A DNA stretch of 64,000 nt from Takakia lepidozioides. Lineage: Eukaryota > Streptophyta > Takakiopsida > Takakiales > Takakiaceae. Where the stretch lies: the NCBI GenBank assembly GCA_030704615.1, contig CM060733.1, positions 558,001 through 622,000 on the forward strand. The letters are read 5' to 3'. Positions 23,106 through 36,330 of the stretch are shown here, in pieces. The notes below the pieces were generated by a model. That model was given only the letters and a program-made list of their open reading frames with translations. It made no database searches and had not been told where the DNA came from. The position numbers and the translations under genes are program-made. Position 1 is the stretch's first letter. Each line of letters starts with the position of its first letter.

Positions 23106-24307
23106 AGTTCTTTTGAGCATTGTCGAATCTGATGTTTGTGAGATTTTTTTCAGCAAAGTTGGAGGCATGTTGCGAAATGAGAGAACATATGATGACTGCA
23201 ATCTCATTGAAAGTATTGGTGCACTAATACGAATTTCGGAGTTTGAGGCAAAGCCAAAGGGGCCAAGGTTTGCGAGAGCACACAAGAAACAAGAGCATAT
23301 TTGGTTCACATTGGAGAAAGATAACTCCATCTCTCTTGCTGTCCTTGGTGATTTTCTTCTGTTCAGTCAGATTATTGCATTGTTGAGGCTTTGAAATCTG
23401 GTTTTCGTGAAGCCCGAGACCTATGTAGCAGCTTGGGAATGAAACCAAGTGATGTGACCAGATCTGAATGGTGGAATCAGCCATGGAATATCGAAAAGAA
23501 GATAGAGGTTCAGCTTTTCAAATGCATGCAGGAGGATGGTGACATTGTTCTTGATGGTCTTTGTTTGGAGTTGATGGAGAAAATCCATGCCGAACCTGAA
23601 ACTATGTAGGATCCTTCTCTAAGTGCAATGGAGGATATTTCGGACCCTTTGCAGGTGCATACAGAGGATATTATTGTTCAAAGCGAATTTCGGCATACCT
23701 TGGATGCCCTTATTGATGAGCAAGAAGGAGAAGAAGAAGATGAGAAATCACCTATCATTTCATTTGTCACAGTCGATGGATAGGCTATTTTCAAGAGTAC
23801 CTTGGTTAGCCAATTAAATGGCAACCCCACTCTTTCCAAAGACAGGTTAACACGAGTTCGAAGTGGAATTTCACTTTGCAAAAGAAAAATTCCAGCCACA
23901 TTAATCCACAAACAATGTTAGGATTAGGATCTGATTGTGTCATTTTTTTTTGTTGATACCGTCGCCAACCAAGCCCCGGCTGGAGAGGTAGACTAGCAAA
24001 AACCACTAGAGCATCAACAAAAGGTATTTGGTATTTGGATAGGGTTCAGAAAATGCGTCGAAAAGTCAATAATCGACAAATTGAGGATCCAATTGATTTG
24101 TTGAATCGGCCTTCCAATGTAGAAACAGGTTTAGCTTGGTACCAAAAAGTGAAAGGATCATTTTACTCCTATGATTTGACGGACAATATGATGGTGGATC
24201 TAGAGTCTATCATAGCATTAGCTTTTTTAAAGTATGATGCAGCCTCTAATAGGTATAAGCTCGATCCAAATGATAAAACAGTTTTTAACAATTTTATCAA
24301 TGGAAAA
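23094..24307 (+). pseudogene. Multi-domain transposase-like gene, 3' part
   Basis: This continues the gene that starts at 11,522. Reading resumes in frame immediately after the second copy of the target-site duplication with ESDVCEIFFSKVGGM and NERTYDD, a region that I associate with the C-terminal part of the same uncharacterised family. Frame changes near 23,375, stops near 23,608 and 23,781, and further shifts near 23,900-24,020 follow; the last open block (24,035-24,307) ends LDPNDKTVFNNF.NGK. The gene is therefore dead independently of the insertion. AT-rich sequence without genes follows to 24,590. Confidence 0.6.
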
Positions 24308-24594
24308 TAAAATTGATACTAATTTTTATTTGTTATACAGGTTATTTTAAATATTTTTTAAATCTGATGTAAATTTTTTGTCACAATTTTGTATTAAAAA
24401 TTATACATAAATAAAGGGTTTATTATATTCTGAATCAACACATGAATACATACAACAGGGTGTTGTTATTCATTAATTTTTTTTAATATAAATACTTTAG
24501 GGGGTTTAATAGATTTTAAAATGTATGTATACATATGATAAATTCATGAAGTAACCTATATACAGGGGTATTTTTTATTGACTAATGCACGCAC

Positions 24595-25132
24595 GTGATA
24601 TGGCCTTTTTATGAGGAGTGCACCCCCCAGGACCAGACCACACTGTGCCGCCATGGCTTTTACCATGCACCTGCACCAGAGTACCCTGCTCATGCCCCGC
24701 CCGGCTATGCCCGAACATACTCATTATCCAACGACTACCCGTTCAAGCCTCGCCACCTACCTCACCATCCCCACATCTCATCATCCACAATATCGAGTTT
24801 ACATTCTGTCACGATCGATACCCCAACGATTCAATCCTAGAAAAGCGTCAAAAATACGCCCCACTCATACTTGCAATTCGTCGGCAGGGATGGAAGACTG
24901 GCCCACTCACAGTCATCACTGCCGGAACCCAGGGCGGCATACACAATGCGAGTATCAATGATTTACATGATAACTTCAAAATACCCATTCTCCCAATCCA
25001 TCAATGTTTCAAAGCAATCCATCTTACAACACTCCGTTCCCTTACAGCCATCATTACGAACTCGAAGCTAGCATTTTTAATACACCCTGGGAACCCAGGG
25101 GGTTCATAGCACCCCCCCCCCCCTCTCTCTCT
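24595..25132 (+). mobile_element. 3' end of a non-LTR retroelement with endonuclease-like domain
   Basis: A plus-strand frame (about 24,780-25,090) reads EFTFCHDRYPND, KYAPLI, GWKTGPLTVITAGTQGG, IHNASI and a Leu-rich end. I recognise the pattern FxxCxD.xP...KY..L......GW.....L.....G..G.IH from C-terminal domains of algal and other non-LTR retrotransposons, where it is thought to be restriction-enzyme-like. That reading is from memory of the family and moderate. There is no start codon context and no RT upstream, so the copy is 5'-truncated. Its 3' tail runs into the inverted repeat at 25,133. Confidence 0.5.
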
Positions 25133-25382
25133 CCGTGGCTACCTGGTGTCCCACAGAAAACATTTTCTTTTATAGGGCCCACCCCCGAAAGGGGGCAGTA
25201 GCCGGAAGGCGAAATGGCTCTTAGTTACGCCAGCTACGGCTGGAGTCCGAGAGAGAGAGAGAGAGAAGACTCCGGCCGTGGCCGGCGTAACTAAGAGCCA
25301 CTTCGCCTTCCGGCTACTGCCCCCTTTCGGGGGTGGGCCCTATAAAAGAAAATGTTTTCTGTGGGACACCAGGTAGCCACGG
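25133..25382. repeat. 250-bp near-perfect inverted repeat centred on (GA)n
   Basis: Left arm 25,133-25,246 and right arm 25,267-25,382 match in reverse complement almost base for base (ccgtggctacctggtgtccc at the outer edge, gttacgcc/ggcgtaac near the centre). A 20-base GA tract separates them. The simplest reading is two retroelement 3' tails, each ending in (GA)n, meeting tail to tail. Confidence 0.9.
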
Positions 25383-27955
25383 TGGGCGGTTCCCTTGTTA
25401 GTATCGACATGGTAGACGCCATATCGGTGCGGGAGCCAGATTGGGAGCCGTCTGTGTAATGGGAATGGAGGGGGGGGTATTTAGGGGAAGTGGGCCCAAG
25501 GCGAACCGGGGAGGCATGTGGGAGATAATATAAGTGGGGCTGGGGCGGGGGGGGGTGCTAAGGTCCATGCTTTTAGCTTAGTGGGTGGTCTGGCGGTAGG
25601 GTTGCATGTTGGAGGAGGTGAGTATGGGTTGAGTAACATGCTATGGGTATCGGAAAGTAGACATGGGAAAATCAGCGGATATGGGGGGACATGAGGTAGC
25701 TTGGACAAGGAGAATTAGGGTCAGAGTAGTTTCTTTGTGGCGGAGGTATTTTGGGAATGGTGGGTTGTGTGTGTAGTGAAGATGGTTGGGTTCAATAGCG
25801 GCTAATGGTATCACTTCTGGGGAAGTTGTAGAAGGGGGTGTCGGTGGTCAGGTGAGTTTTGTTGTGTAAGAATGAGAATAGTGGAGGCGGAGGAAGAGGA
25901 GTGGCGGCGAGGCGCGCCCATAGAAGAGCTTCATGCGTGAGGGGCCCGGGAGATGGGTGCGCAAGGCCACCTCCTGACCAAGAGTGTCGGGTAGCGGGGC
26001 CGAAGGCTCCGAATACACAGTCTTGGGGGTGCAGGCTGGCGTAAGAAGAAAGCTCAAGGGGGCATGTAAGTGGGCTGGAGTAGTAGGAGTGGGTAAGCTG
26101 GAATGTAGAGATGAGGAATTTGAGGATGTCAGAGGGTATAGTGCTATGGGTATATGCTTGATCTAGTTTGTCGAGGGTGTGGGGGTTTTTGGTGGGGGTA
26201 TCGCGTAACACAGACCTCAGTGGCGAAGTCTTGTTTTGGTGGCTGTAGGGAAGTGGCGTCAGTTGAGGAGGCGTCATATCTGTCCCAGAGCCAGGCAAGC
26301 CTAACATTGGAGATGGAGCCGATGAAGTGACCGTTAAGTGTGTAGATATGGGATGCCCGACGCTTAGGGCAGATAATGGGGGAGATTTGGTCAATATCTT
26401 TGTCAGGGTTGCATTCAGAGATATGTATATGTATATGTGGAGCGTTCAAGGGGGTATGGATGTATCGAGCGTCTATTGGTTGGATTTGAGATACATGATG
26501 TTGGTGGGTGTACGTTAAGTAATTGGTGTTAGTTGTTTTGTAGAAGGTGATAAGGAGGCGACGGTTGTGAGTAGGGTCGCAATCATCATGGGTTCCAAAG
26601 AGGTCGTCTTTGATCTGCCAAGTGTTCTCAGATGCAGGGAAACCCGCCCATTTACATAGGTAATATGTGTCAACACAAGTGGCGCCATGTACGTCGATGG
26701 AGGTTTGAGTCTTGATGCCGAGAATAGCTTCAATGACGAAGGCCTCGGGGTGGTCGGGGTTGGCTAGGCAGGGGGAAGGAGGGGGGGTAGGGGGGAAGTT
26801 GCTCAAGACAATTATCGGGGCTGGGGGGAGGGGGGGAACAGCGGGGTGGTGGGAGTTGGGGAGAGGTGTTCCGGAGTGTTATGGGAGGTCATGAGCTGTT
26901 GTAATATGGAGGGGGCTGGGGCTGTTCTGAAATTTGAGAGGAGGTCTTGCTTATGATGGGGGAAGAGTGGGCATGGTAGGTCACAGTCGAGGGTGCACGA
27001 GGCGGTCTGGTGGCAATCGGAGATGAAGCAGGTATCTGCATGTTTTGATGGTAGCACGAGAATGTTTCAGGGTAAATTGGTTGGGGTAAGTAGCCGGTTC
27101 CCTGTGGCACTGGTGAGTTGGGTGAGAGTGGTAATATGATGTGCTTTAAAGTAGGCAATGACAAGTTTCCTTTCACGGGGGTGGTTGGTTTCGAATTGTG
27201 TGAAGACTGGGCTGCTGAGCCATGCCCGTTCAAGTTGAGATATGGAGTTGGGGTATCCGGGAAGGTCGGTTTGAATGCTGGTTTTCAATTGACGTAGGAT
27301 AAATAGCGTACGGGCGGTGGGGGAATGGATGCAAGATTGTGGGTGGAGGGTAGGGAGGGAATATAAGCCATTATATTTATACGCTATGTGTTTAAGGAGA
27401 CCTCGAAAGATTAGACCGAGACGGCCTGGGTCGGTCGTTAAGAGCCTCGATAAGTTGTGAGCCGAGGGTGCGGGCATATGAGATGATCAGGGGGCTAGAA
27501 CCAATCCCAAAACTGTCCTGTGGAAGTTAGGTAAGAACGTTAGGGGTGCTGGTGGGGAGGCCACAAATGCGTTTGGTGAGTTGGATAATATTGGCGTCGA
27601 GTAGTTTGATATCCGTTATAGAGAAGGGGGCCGCGTGAAAGGCGTATTGGATTTGAGGGTTGAGAACTCTTTGGATGATAGTTAGTTTAGGGCGGATGGA
27701 GATGGGGGCATTGAGTAGAGCTAAACTCTTGTTGGTTAGTTTGGAAAAAGTGGTGTTCCTTTGTATATGCCAGGTTAGTGATGGAACCAATTGTATGCCT
27801 AGATAGGTGTAGGGTTCATCCGGGCCCAAAAATGGAAAAGATTTTTGTTGATAGTGCAGATGGAGCATGCAGTGGGAAGCTATCGTGGATTTTGTAAGCT
27901 TACTGCCGTGGGTAGCGGCGGTGACTGGAGTCCTCGCTCTCTCTCTCTCTCTCTC
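25383..27955 (-). mobile_element. 5'-truncated non-LTR retroelement with chromodomain
   Basis: Minus-strand open blocks in order: the end of a LINE-type reverse transcriptase (27,868-27,527: PYTYLGIQL, LTW, then FSITDIKLLD), a linker domain (27,477-27,067), a Cys-rich patch (CFISDCHQTASCTLDC, ~27,030-26,980), a chromodomain-like segment (~26,740-26,520: FVIEAILG, YYLCKWAGF, ENTW), and a C-terminal domain (26,090-25,860: THSYYSSPLTCP, QDCVFGAFG, HSWSGGGLAHP, HEALLWARLAA). Blocks lie in different frames with stops between them, so the element is dead. The first bases (27,930-27,955) are a CT/GA tract like the one at its 3' tail. A chromodomain is normal in Gypsy chromoviruses but unexpected with a LINE RT. 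Confidence 0.6.
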
Positions 27956-28497
27956 TATAAAAAATAATTATTCGACGTAAAGTCGATTTTGGACGTGACG
28001 CTGACGTGTTTGCGCAACGTCACGTCATGATTGACAACTGGGGCATAAAATAAAGAAGAATATGTCACCCACATTGTCCTTATTTGAGGCAGTGGAGAAT
28101 TTTGTACACTCGTTCTTCGTTTCCCACCCAAAATTTTCAATAGTTTTATGCAATCCGACAATTTATACAATTATCGATTATGTCAAATTCTACTTGATCT
28201 TACCAACTCGGGATCTTAACTCGGGATCTCTAACATATAAACAACCATTGCTGTCTTATAACAGACATTGAGTTACAGTCCATAAAACTATAAAAATCCA
28301 AAGTGGCCATCATCTCCACACTTGGAGCGTGCAGATTAATAAATGAAAAACCCCAATCATAACTTTTTTATTTTTATTTAAAAAAAGAACAGAGGACAAA
28401 CCTCATAAAGTACTTACAAATGTTTTGGTTTCATCAACAAACACACAATAGACATTGGTCGTACTCTAAACCATGATGACTAGGATTACTTCTGAAC

Positions 28498-28541
<44 letters not shown>

Positions 28542-28978
28542 TATGGTACTCATAAGACATTATTTGCTATAGCCTTGAAACAATAAATCTCATACCTGAT
28601 TTGGACTGAACATCAGGGCACTGACAGTACCTTTGTGAGGGATTTAACGTAATATAAACAATCTGTTTGGGCTTTCCAAATTTCTCCAGAAAGTCAATCT
28701 AACAATCATCAATCTGTTATGTGAGATTTGTCCAACATTAGACCCAAACGGAGCCACTACTTTAAGCTTGTCCCTATCGAAGAGTGACATGAAATTGCAC
28801 GATGTGTAACTGAGTCGGGGTGCTCACATTGTGATGTATGGAGGGTAACTCTACTTGGTATAACTCCAAATTGGTCTCGAAATTTGATTAAGTCCAAATT
28901 TGGCTTAAGTATAAAACGTGATAAAAAGAGTTACACAAGACATGTAGGGTGACACTACCATATATATATATACATACA
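27956..28978. other. AT-rich non-coding stretch
   Basis: No gene recognised. It contains a TA microsatellite at about 28,500-28,545. Short open frames on both strands show no family resemblance and no codon bias. Confidence 0.6.
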
Positions 28979-29060
28979 TGACGCCAACAGAAGCTAGCGT
29001 AAATAAGAGCCTCTTTCCCATATGGGGTTAGTCTCCCCTATTGGGGTGGGCTCTATACAA
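28979..29060 (-). mobile_element. Diverged 3'-tail remnant of the 25-kb retroelement family
   Basis: agctagcgtaaataagagcc ... ttggggtgggctctatacaatg aligns, with gaps, to the right arm of the inverted repeat (ggcgtaactaagagcc ... ttcgggggtgggccctataaaa) in the same orientation. It is therefore a solo 3' tail of a related copy. Confidence 0.55.
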
Positions 29061-29564
29061 TGAAGTAAGTAACTGTAGCCAGTTGGCCACTTTCTATTTT
29101 ACAATTATGAAGGATGATATATGTAAGCCATCTAATAGCTCTGAAGTGGAGGTTTTGAAGGAATTTAATGTTGCAAAGCGTGATATTTTCACAGTTAGTT
29201 AATGTAGGTCCCCAACGTTGTGGCTATGAACCCGACCTCTAACTCCAGCTGTGATAATGGTGAATGGTTTGATATGTCAGCCATTGATAGAGCTTGAATG
29301 AATGGCCCATATTTTGCTATTTTGTTAAGTACCGATCGGTCTGGAAAGCGCAGTTGTTTTCTTAAGCGAAAGACCCAATCGCGAGGGCCAATGGGCAGCC
29401 TTAATGGCTTATCCCGTGGTCCTAAATATAAACACATTCATCCATTCACACCCTCAGATATAGGTTCCTCGATGTAAATTGTCCACAGAATTCATCCAGT
29501 CAGCGGTAACGGGTGAGGAGCGCCCAGGCAATCCTATCGGCTCGTCTCTCTCGAGCTCGGGTGT

Positions 29565-31678
29565 ATGGCTGTGGCGATGGCGATGGCCTGTGCAGCGTCA
29601 GGCATCTTTGCAGCGCCCGCATTGGCCGTCTCGCGCCCCTCCCTAGCTTCCTCGCCATCCAGTGGGCTCGGAAAGGGATTCCCAGCTCGATTCGGAGTGT
29701 CGCGTGATAACTCGGGGCGACGGCTTGTTGTTTCAGCTGTAAGTTCTCCAGCGTTTGGTGCATGCGTGAATGTTGTGTCTTATGTATGATTTCGCATGGC
29801 ATGCGCGTCTTCAGGTTCCCCTTGCGTGGTTCTGTGAATCGTATAGTCGGTGGGGGGGTTCTTCATATCTGTATGTGCTGTATCGTGGGGATGACAAATT
29901 GAATTGCATACTTCGACTGCAGTGTGCCGTTTTCTTTGTCCCAATCATGATCAAATGAGGTCGGTAGTGTCCTTTCTTTCGAATTGGGTGGGGGAGAAAG
30001 TGAAGCAACAAATGAAAATTGTAGGAGGAACAAATAGTGCATCACAGGGAGATAGTTGGTGAGGGGTTCCGTGCAAGGGAGTAGTGTAGGGAGGAAAGGC
30101 AGATTCGTGGTGAAATACGGAGGGATATGGAAAGAATGAACGCAAAAAGTTGGTTTACTTGCGTAATTTAGCACATGGGCTTTCTTTCTACTCCTACCGA
30201 GTTTAGCATTTCCTCATGCTATTCCGTACTTCTACTCCATTCCTCCCAATGTATATATCTAGACTCTTCTGTACTATTCCTTCCAATGGAGATATATCTC
30301 TTCTTTTCTGGTGTGGCTTCCAGTGGAGATATCTCAATTCTCTCCAAGATAATCTCTCTGCATGTGCATGTCTGGCAAGTCGACCTAGTCTTCCATGGTT
30401 CCCTTTCGCCACATGCCCCATTTCTGTGGGGGTCCTTTTCCACCCTATTTGTGTTTTGATTATATTGTGGCCTTGTTCAGTAAATAATTTGTGCCTTTGT
30501 GGCCATCTTCACCAGAACTGCCTCAAGTCGCACGTGGTTCTCATGTGAAACTGTACTTCTTTGTGTCATTGTGCAGGCACAGGAGGAGAATGTAGCACCT
30601 GATTTCTCCGTGTCAAGAAGGCAGGCTGTGTCCTTGTCAGCTCTCTCTCTCCTTCTGTTCAATGCAGATCGTGCGCAGGCACGGGATATTCCACTTTTTG
30701 GGCTGAGAAAAGTGCAGAAAGTGGAGGAAGAGGTATAACCCTGATGGAGGCTATAAGGGATGATGGGCAAGGGTGGAGTAGGAGTTTCAAATGTGGGTGT
30801 TTTTTCAATAGGTCATGTCCTAAGGAAAACCAAGTGGGTCTGAAGGAATTTAATATGGCAAAGACTTTCATCTCCACAGATACTGAAGAGAGAACAAGAA
30901 ATAAGCAGGTATGTTACCTCTCCGGTAGCCCCATGGGACTCAATAGAGAGAAGAGAGAGACCTGTGGGTGCACAGCGAAATTTGGTGTACATGGTTCTAC
31001 AAATAGACAGGATGTGTTTAATTCAGTAAACATTCACACTTTTGTAGGTGGTTTTCAGATTGTGGAAAGGCGCACTGGCAGTTGTGCACATTTAGCTTTT
31101 GTCGACCAAATTTACAATCATCTATTGTTTTCGCCCGCAGCCTTTCTATATTCATTTCAAGCAAACAAACATACTTCTAGACAGTTTTTAGATGTGTGGG
31201 GTTTGCTTCCATTGAATTGGATGTGGCCAAAGCTGACATCCACGCACCATTCCCATGAGGTGGGTTCAGGGTGAAATGGTCTGTGGTCACATAACATTCT
31301 GAGTATTCATTCACCTCAAACCTGATGTGGCTTGTGTAACTTTGCAAATGGATCACGCATCTTGACACCTTTTGCAGGACTTGGTTATTGGAACTTCTTG
31401 CCCTCCCCACATTACTCTGATTTGTCTTTTGTGCTCTGAATAGGTTGTGGCAGAGGTGAAAGAGCTGGTGAGAGGAGAGGGCAGAAGTTCAAGCAGTATC
31501 CGGAGCTGTCTCCGGTGTTGTTAAAGGTGCGGTTGCAGAGTTCTCTGGTACGCCAAAGCCAAGTTCTGAAGGCGGGATTCCCCCTGTTGTCCAGGCTGGG
31601 GCAGTTGCTGGTGCAGAAGTAGTGGCTGTACTTATTGCCTCTACAGTGGTAAATGGCCTTGTTAGCCCTTCTAAGTAA
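29565..31678 (+). CDS. Plastid (thylakoid-lumen-type) conserved protein, three exons
   Basis: Exons 29,565-29,738, 30,577-30,732 and 31,444-31,678, with GT-AG introns in phase 0. Exon 1 is an Ala/Ser/Arg-rich transit-peptide-like leader. Exon 2 has a twin-arginine motif (SRRQAVSL) before a hydrophobic core ending in ARA-type residues (QARD), the layout of a Tat signal for the thylakoid lumen, followed by IPLFGLRK. Exon 3 begins VVAEVKELV and ends in an Ala/Val-rich, membrane-like segment (AGAEVVAVLIASTVV) and SPSK. About 188 residues. Exon 3 needs a +1 frame change near 31,475 to join its two halves; its length (235 bp) is one base off. This is a sequencing error, an unseen splice or a recent lesion. 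It resembles unnamed plant thylakoid proteins; function unknown. Confidence 0.6.
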
Positions 31679-32666
31679 AAGTAAGTGATTATTAATTCTT
31701 GCACCACGAGATTCATTCTTGTCACACCCCATTGAGTCTTTCTATCTTTGAGCTGCCCTGGTTGTCCTCACTATTTTTGGTTTGAACCTCAAATGAACTG
31801 AATTGGAACCGTGGTTTGTCACAATCCTACCATGATCATCTGGCGATATGTTCACCAGTTGATCCACTTGAAATCCTTTTTGAGTCACCATGGTTTGGAC
31901 AGTCTTAGAGAGATTTCTCATTGTTGGATCATGCCATTCAGGTTCTGTGCACGATCATGGATCCAAAGTGTTACTGGGTCTTGTGCTTTGCAATGCATTT
32001 TTGGTGGGCTGGACAAGAGTGTGTATCAGGATTAGAGGTTATACATCCCCCCCCCTGCGATTTTAGTTGGGCTTGGCGTCAGACTGTGAAGTACAGGAGT
32101 TGGATGGCTACATAATATAAGGAAAATTGACTTTCTAGGCCTATGTGAATATTATTCGTTGACAATAAAGGGCAGAGACAGATTTCAAGTCTGTTGGAAA
32201 TTGGGACCACAAGTATTTTGATTCTATTCTCACTTTGTTGGACGCACCTTAGATACTTTGGTATAATTCAGAAACTTCCAAAATTCTGAAACTTGAACAT
32301 GATGATATATGATACTTGCATTCACAGGGAAGATAGTAGGACTTGGGATGTAGAAGAGCTTGATTCTTTGAAGTGTTTCAAGCTTGTCTATCAGGGTTTA
32401 GACTTTATGTCGTGTCTACTTTTGTGAAGTATGGGGATTTCTTGGTCGCATGATTGTTGCGATGGGAGAGTAGATAGCCCGGGGGGGGGGGTTAACACAA
32501 GATATTAACCCCAGGCTATTTATATCCTATCTAACATGCACATTTTGCATTAACATGAAACTTGGTGGCTGATTAAATTCTTGCAGGATATTGGGCTTGC
32601 AAACCAGTAGCTACCTGGTCCTAGTAAATGGATTCCTTTCCTTGATGCATTGTAGTAAGGTGACAA
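31679..32666. other. Intergenic sequence
   Basis: Downstream of the thylakoid-protein gene; probably includes its 3' untranslated region. No other gene or repeat recognised. Confidence 0.5.
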
Positions 32667-33006
32667 TAGAGTTATCCGTAAAGTGGGCCTGAGTTTGGTA
32701 CCTTGTTTGGACCCGAGTTACGGGTTTCATAAGTAAATCCGTAAAGTGCAGAAACCTGGGCATGAAGTCAAAAAGAGGGCACCAAATCATAAACTGGGGA
32801 TGAGGGCAACGGCTGCTCACGCGAGCTCATGAGCAAACAACACTCGAGTCCAAACTCTTGCCTCCCCCATTTTCCTAGTCCTGGCAGTTTAGTCCCGTGT
32901 TTTTTTCTAGTCGTACCGCTTGTTCCTGAGTTTTGAGTCTCATGCCCAGTTTTGGCCAAACTCAGGGTTCTCATGCCGAGTTTGGGACCCTTTACGGATA
33001 ACTCTA
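32667..33006. mobile_element. 340-bp MITE-like element
   Basis: The ends are perfect inverted repeats of 17 bp: TAGAGTTATCCGTAAAG at the left and its reverse complement at the right. There is no coding capacity, and internal motifs (gtttgg, gagttt) recur. Flanks read tgacaa on the left and atgacaa on the right, an imperfect candidate duplication. Superfamily not assignable. Confidence 0.65.
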
Positions 33007-33260
33007 ATGACAAGCCCTTACATACTTGACTCACAATACAGCAGAGTGCTGGCATTGTAGGCTTTCTATTTGTGGCACTTGAGAGAAAAGCACCAACAGT
33101 CGGTGGAGACTGAAACTAGAGCACACATTTCCTCAAGAATCTGAGAATGCCAGCTAGTGATGCAGGAGCAGCATCAAAAGCATTGGAGCACGACTGCCTG
33201 AGTTCTTCACTCCATGACGCTGCAGGCAACCTTTCTCAAGACCAGTTCTCTACATGCTCT

Positions 33261-35176
<1,916 letters not shown>

Positions 35177-36215
35177 CGATGTCTCTCTCTTTCGACGCTT
35201 CGCACTCCCTCTCTCTCTCTCTCTCCCTCTCCTCTGCAATATCTCACTTTCAGTAGCCTCTGGCCTCCTTCCCTCTGCACTGGCACAGATTCTTCTGTAA
35301 TTCTGTTTCTGTATCGCTCAGGCGACAGGAGGAATTTGACAACTCTTTGCGAAAGACGAAGATTTGCTGGAGTCGACAGAGGGCTCATGAGCAATTTATG
35401 AAGCTCTGTCTCAGACAAGCCCCCCGGCCCCCTTCCGACCGCGATCCGTGGCAGCTGTTGCATTGCACCTACGTGCTCCGACAACGCCATGCATTGTCGT
35501 CACCCGAATCAATTTCTCTCTACTGTGGCTTTTGGGTGCTCGAAAAGCCACAGCCAAGTTGTGCAAGTGGGCGGTCGAGCACACAGAATCTCACAGTGCA
35601 ACTTCCTGGGGGCATGTGCGCGGGAGGGGCAAGATGCTTGCAATCACACGCAGGAGCATGCGTCCCTTGAATGTGGCCCTGACAGCATCTCTCGTTTAAC
35701 TCCATGTGTTTGGTGACATACCCATTTCTAGGTGTACGACAGGTTTGTACTGTTTATTAGTACGGCATCTCGTGACAGGGATAAAGAATCGTCGAGCATC
35801 TCAAGCATTTCTCATCATTGATGACTTAAAAGGATCTGCGTTTGAGCTTCTGTTCCCACGTTGTGCAGAGCCGGAGATTTAAGTGAGTACCTCAGATCCG
35901 CGGAGGCAATTCCGTTAAGAGATTGGTATAGGAAGATGAGTAAAGCAAGACTCGAGGCCTTCTGGGCTTACTGGTGCACAACTGTTGTGAGAAAGAATGG
36001 TGAGGAGATTGTTTAGTCCCCTACTAAGTTGCACTGTAGCTTTCCCAATGTCTGGCGGAATATCCAGAGGACAGGATAGTCCGTCACTGGAGAAGACAGG
36101 CGGTCTGCCCACAGGATTAGAATGATTGGTGATGATATAGGACAGATTTTCCTTGTGTGAAGTAAATCAAACTGTACAGGATACAAGTTTGTTTAACGTC
36201 CAGTGAATTTACAGA
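35177..36215. other. Promoter side of the phytoglobin gene and intergenic DNA
   Basis: A CT tract lies at 35,208-35,232 next to the start codon. Open frames on the plus strand at 35,347-35,716 overlap each other in three frames without family resemblance. No gene supported. Confidence 0.45.
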
Positions 36216-36221
36216 CACAGC

Positions 36222-36330
36222 CCACCGAGGGGACCAATGGACCTTTGAAGGCACATGTTGAAGGATTGAACCCAGGATCACCTAGGTTATGCACAGGCAA
36301 GGCACAAACACCCAAACACTGGGCTACCTG
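36222..36330 (-). repeat. tRNA-derived SINE-like element
   Basis: On the minus strand TAGCCCAGTGTTTGGG fits a pol III A box (TRGCNNAGYNGG) and GGTTCAATCC, about 45 bases downstream, fits a B box (GGTTCRANTCC). A cloverleaf is not preserved, so it is more like a SINE head or decayed tRNA than a working tRNA. Confidence 0.45.

Noticed and set aside
25091-25122. Second copy of the nested element's end (catagcacccccc)
   Set aside because: Only about ten bases resemble gaatagcaccccc, with no gtgagcc motifs or duplication beside it.
29195-29437. 80-codon minus-strand open frame
   Set aside because: No recognisable motif, adjacent to retroelement tail debris.
35347-35716. Overlapping plus-strand open frames upstream of the phytoglobin gene
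   Set aside because: Three frames are open at once because of GC-rich composition; no motif.
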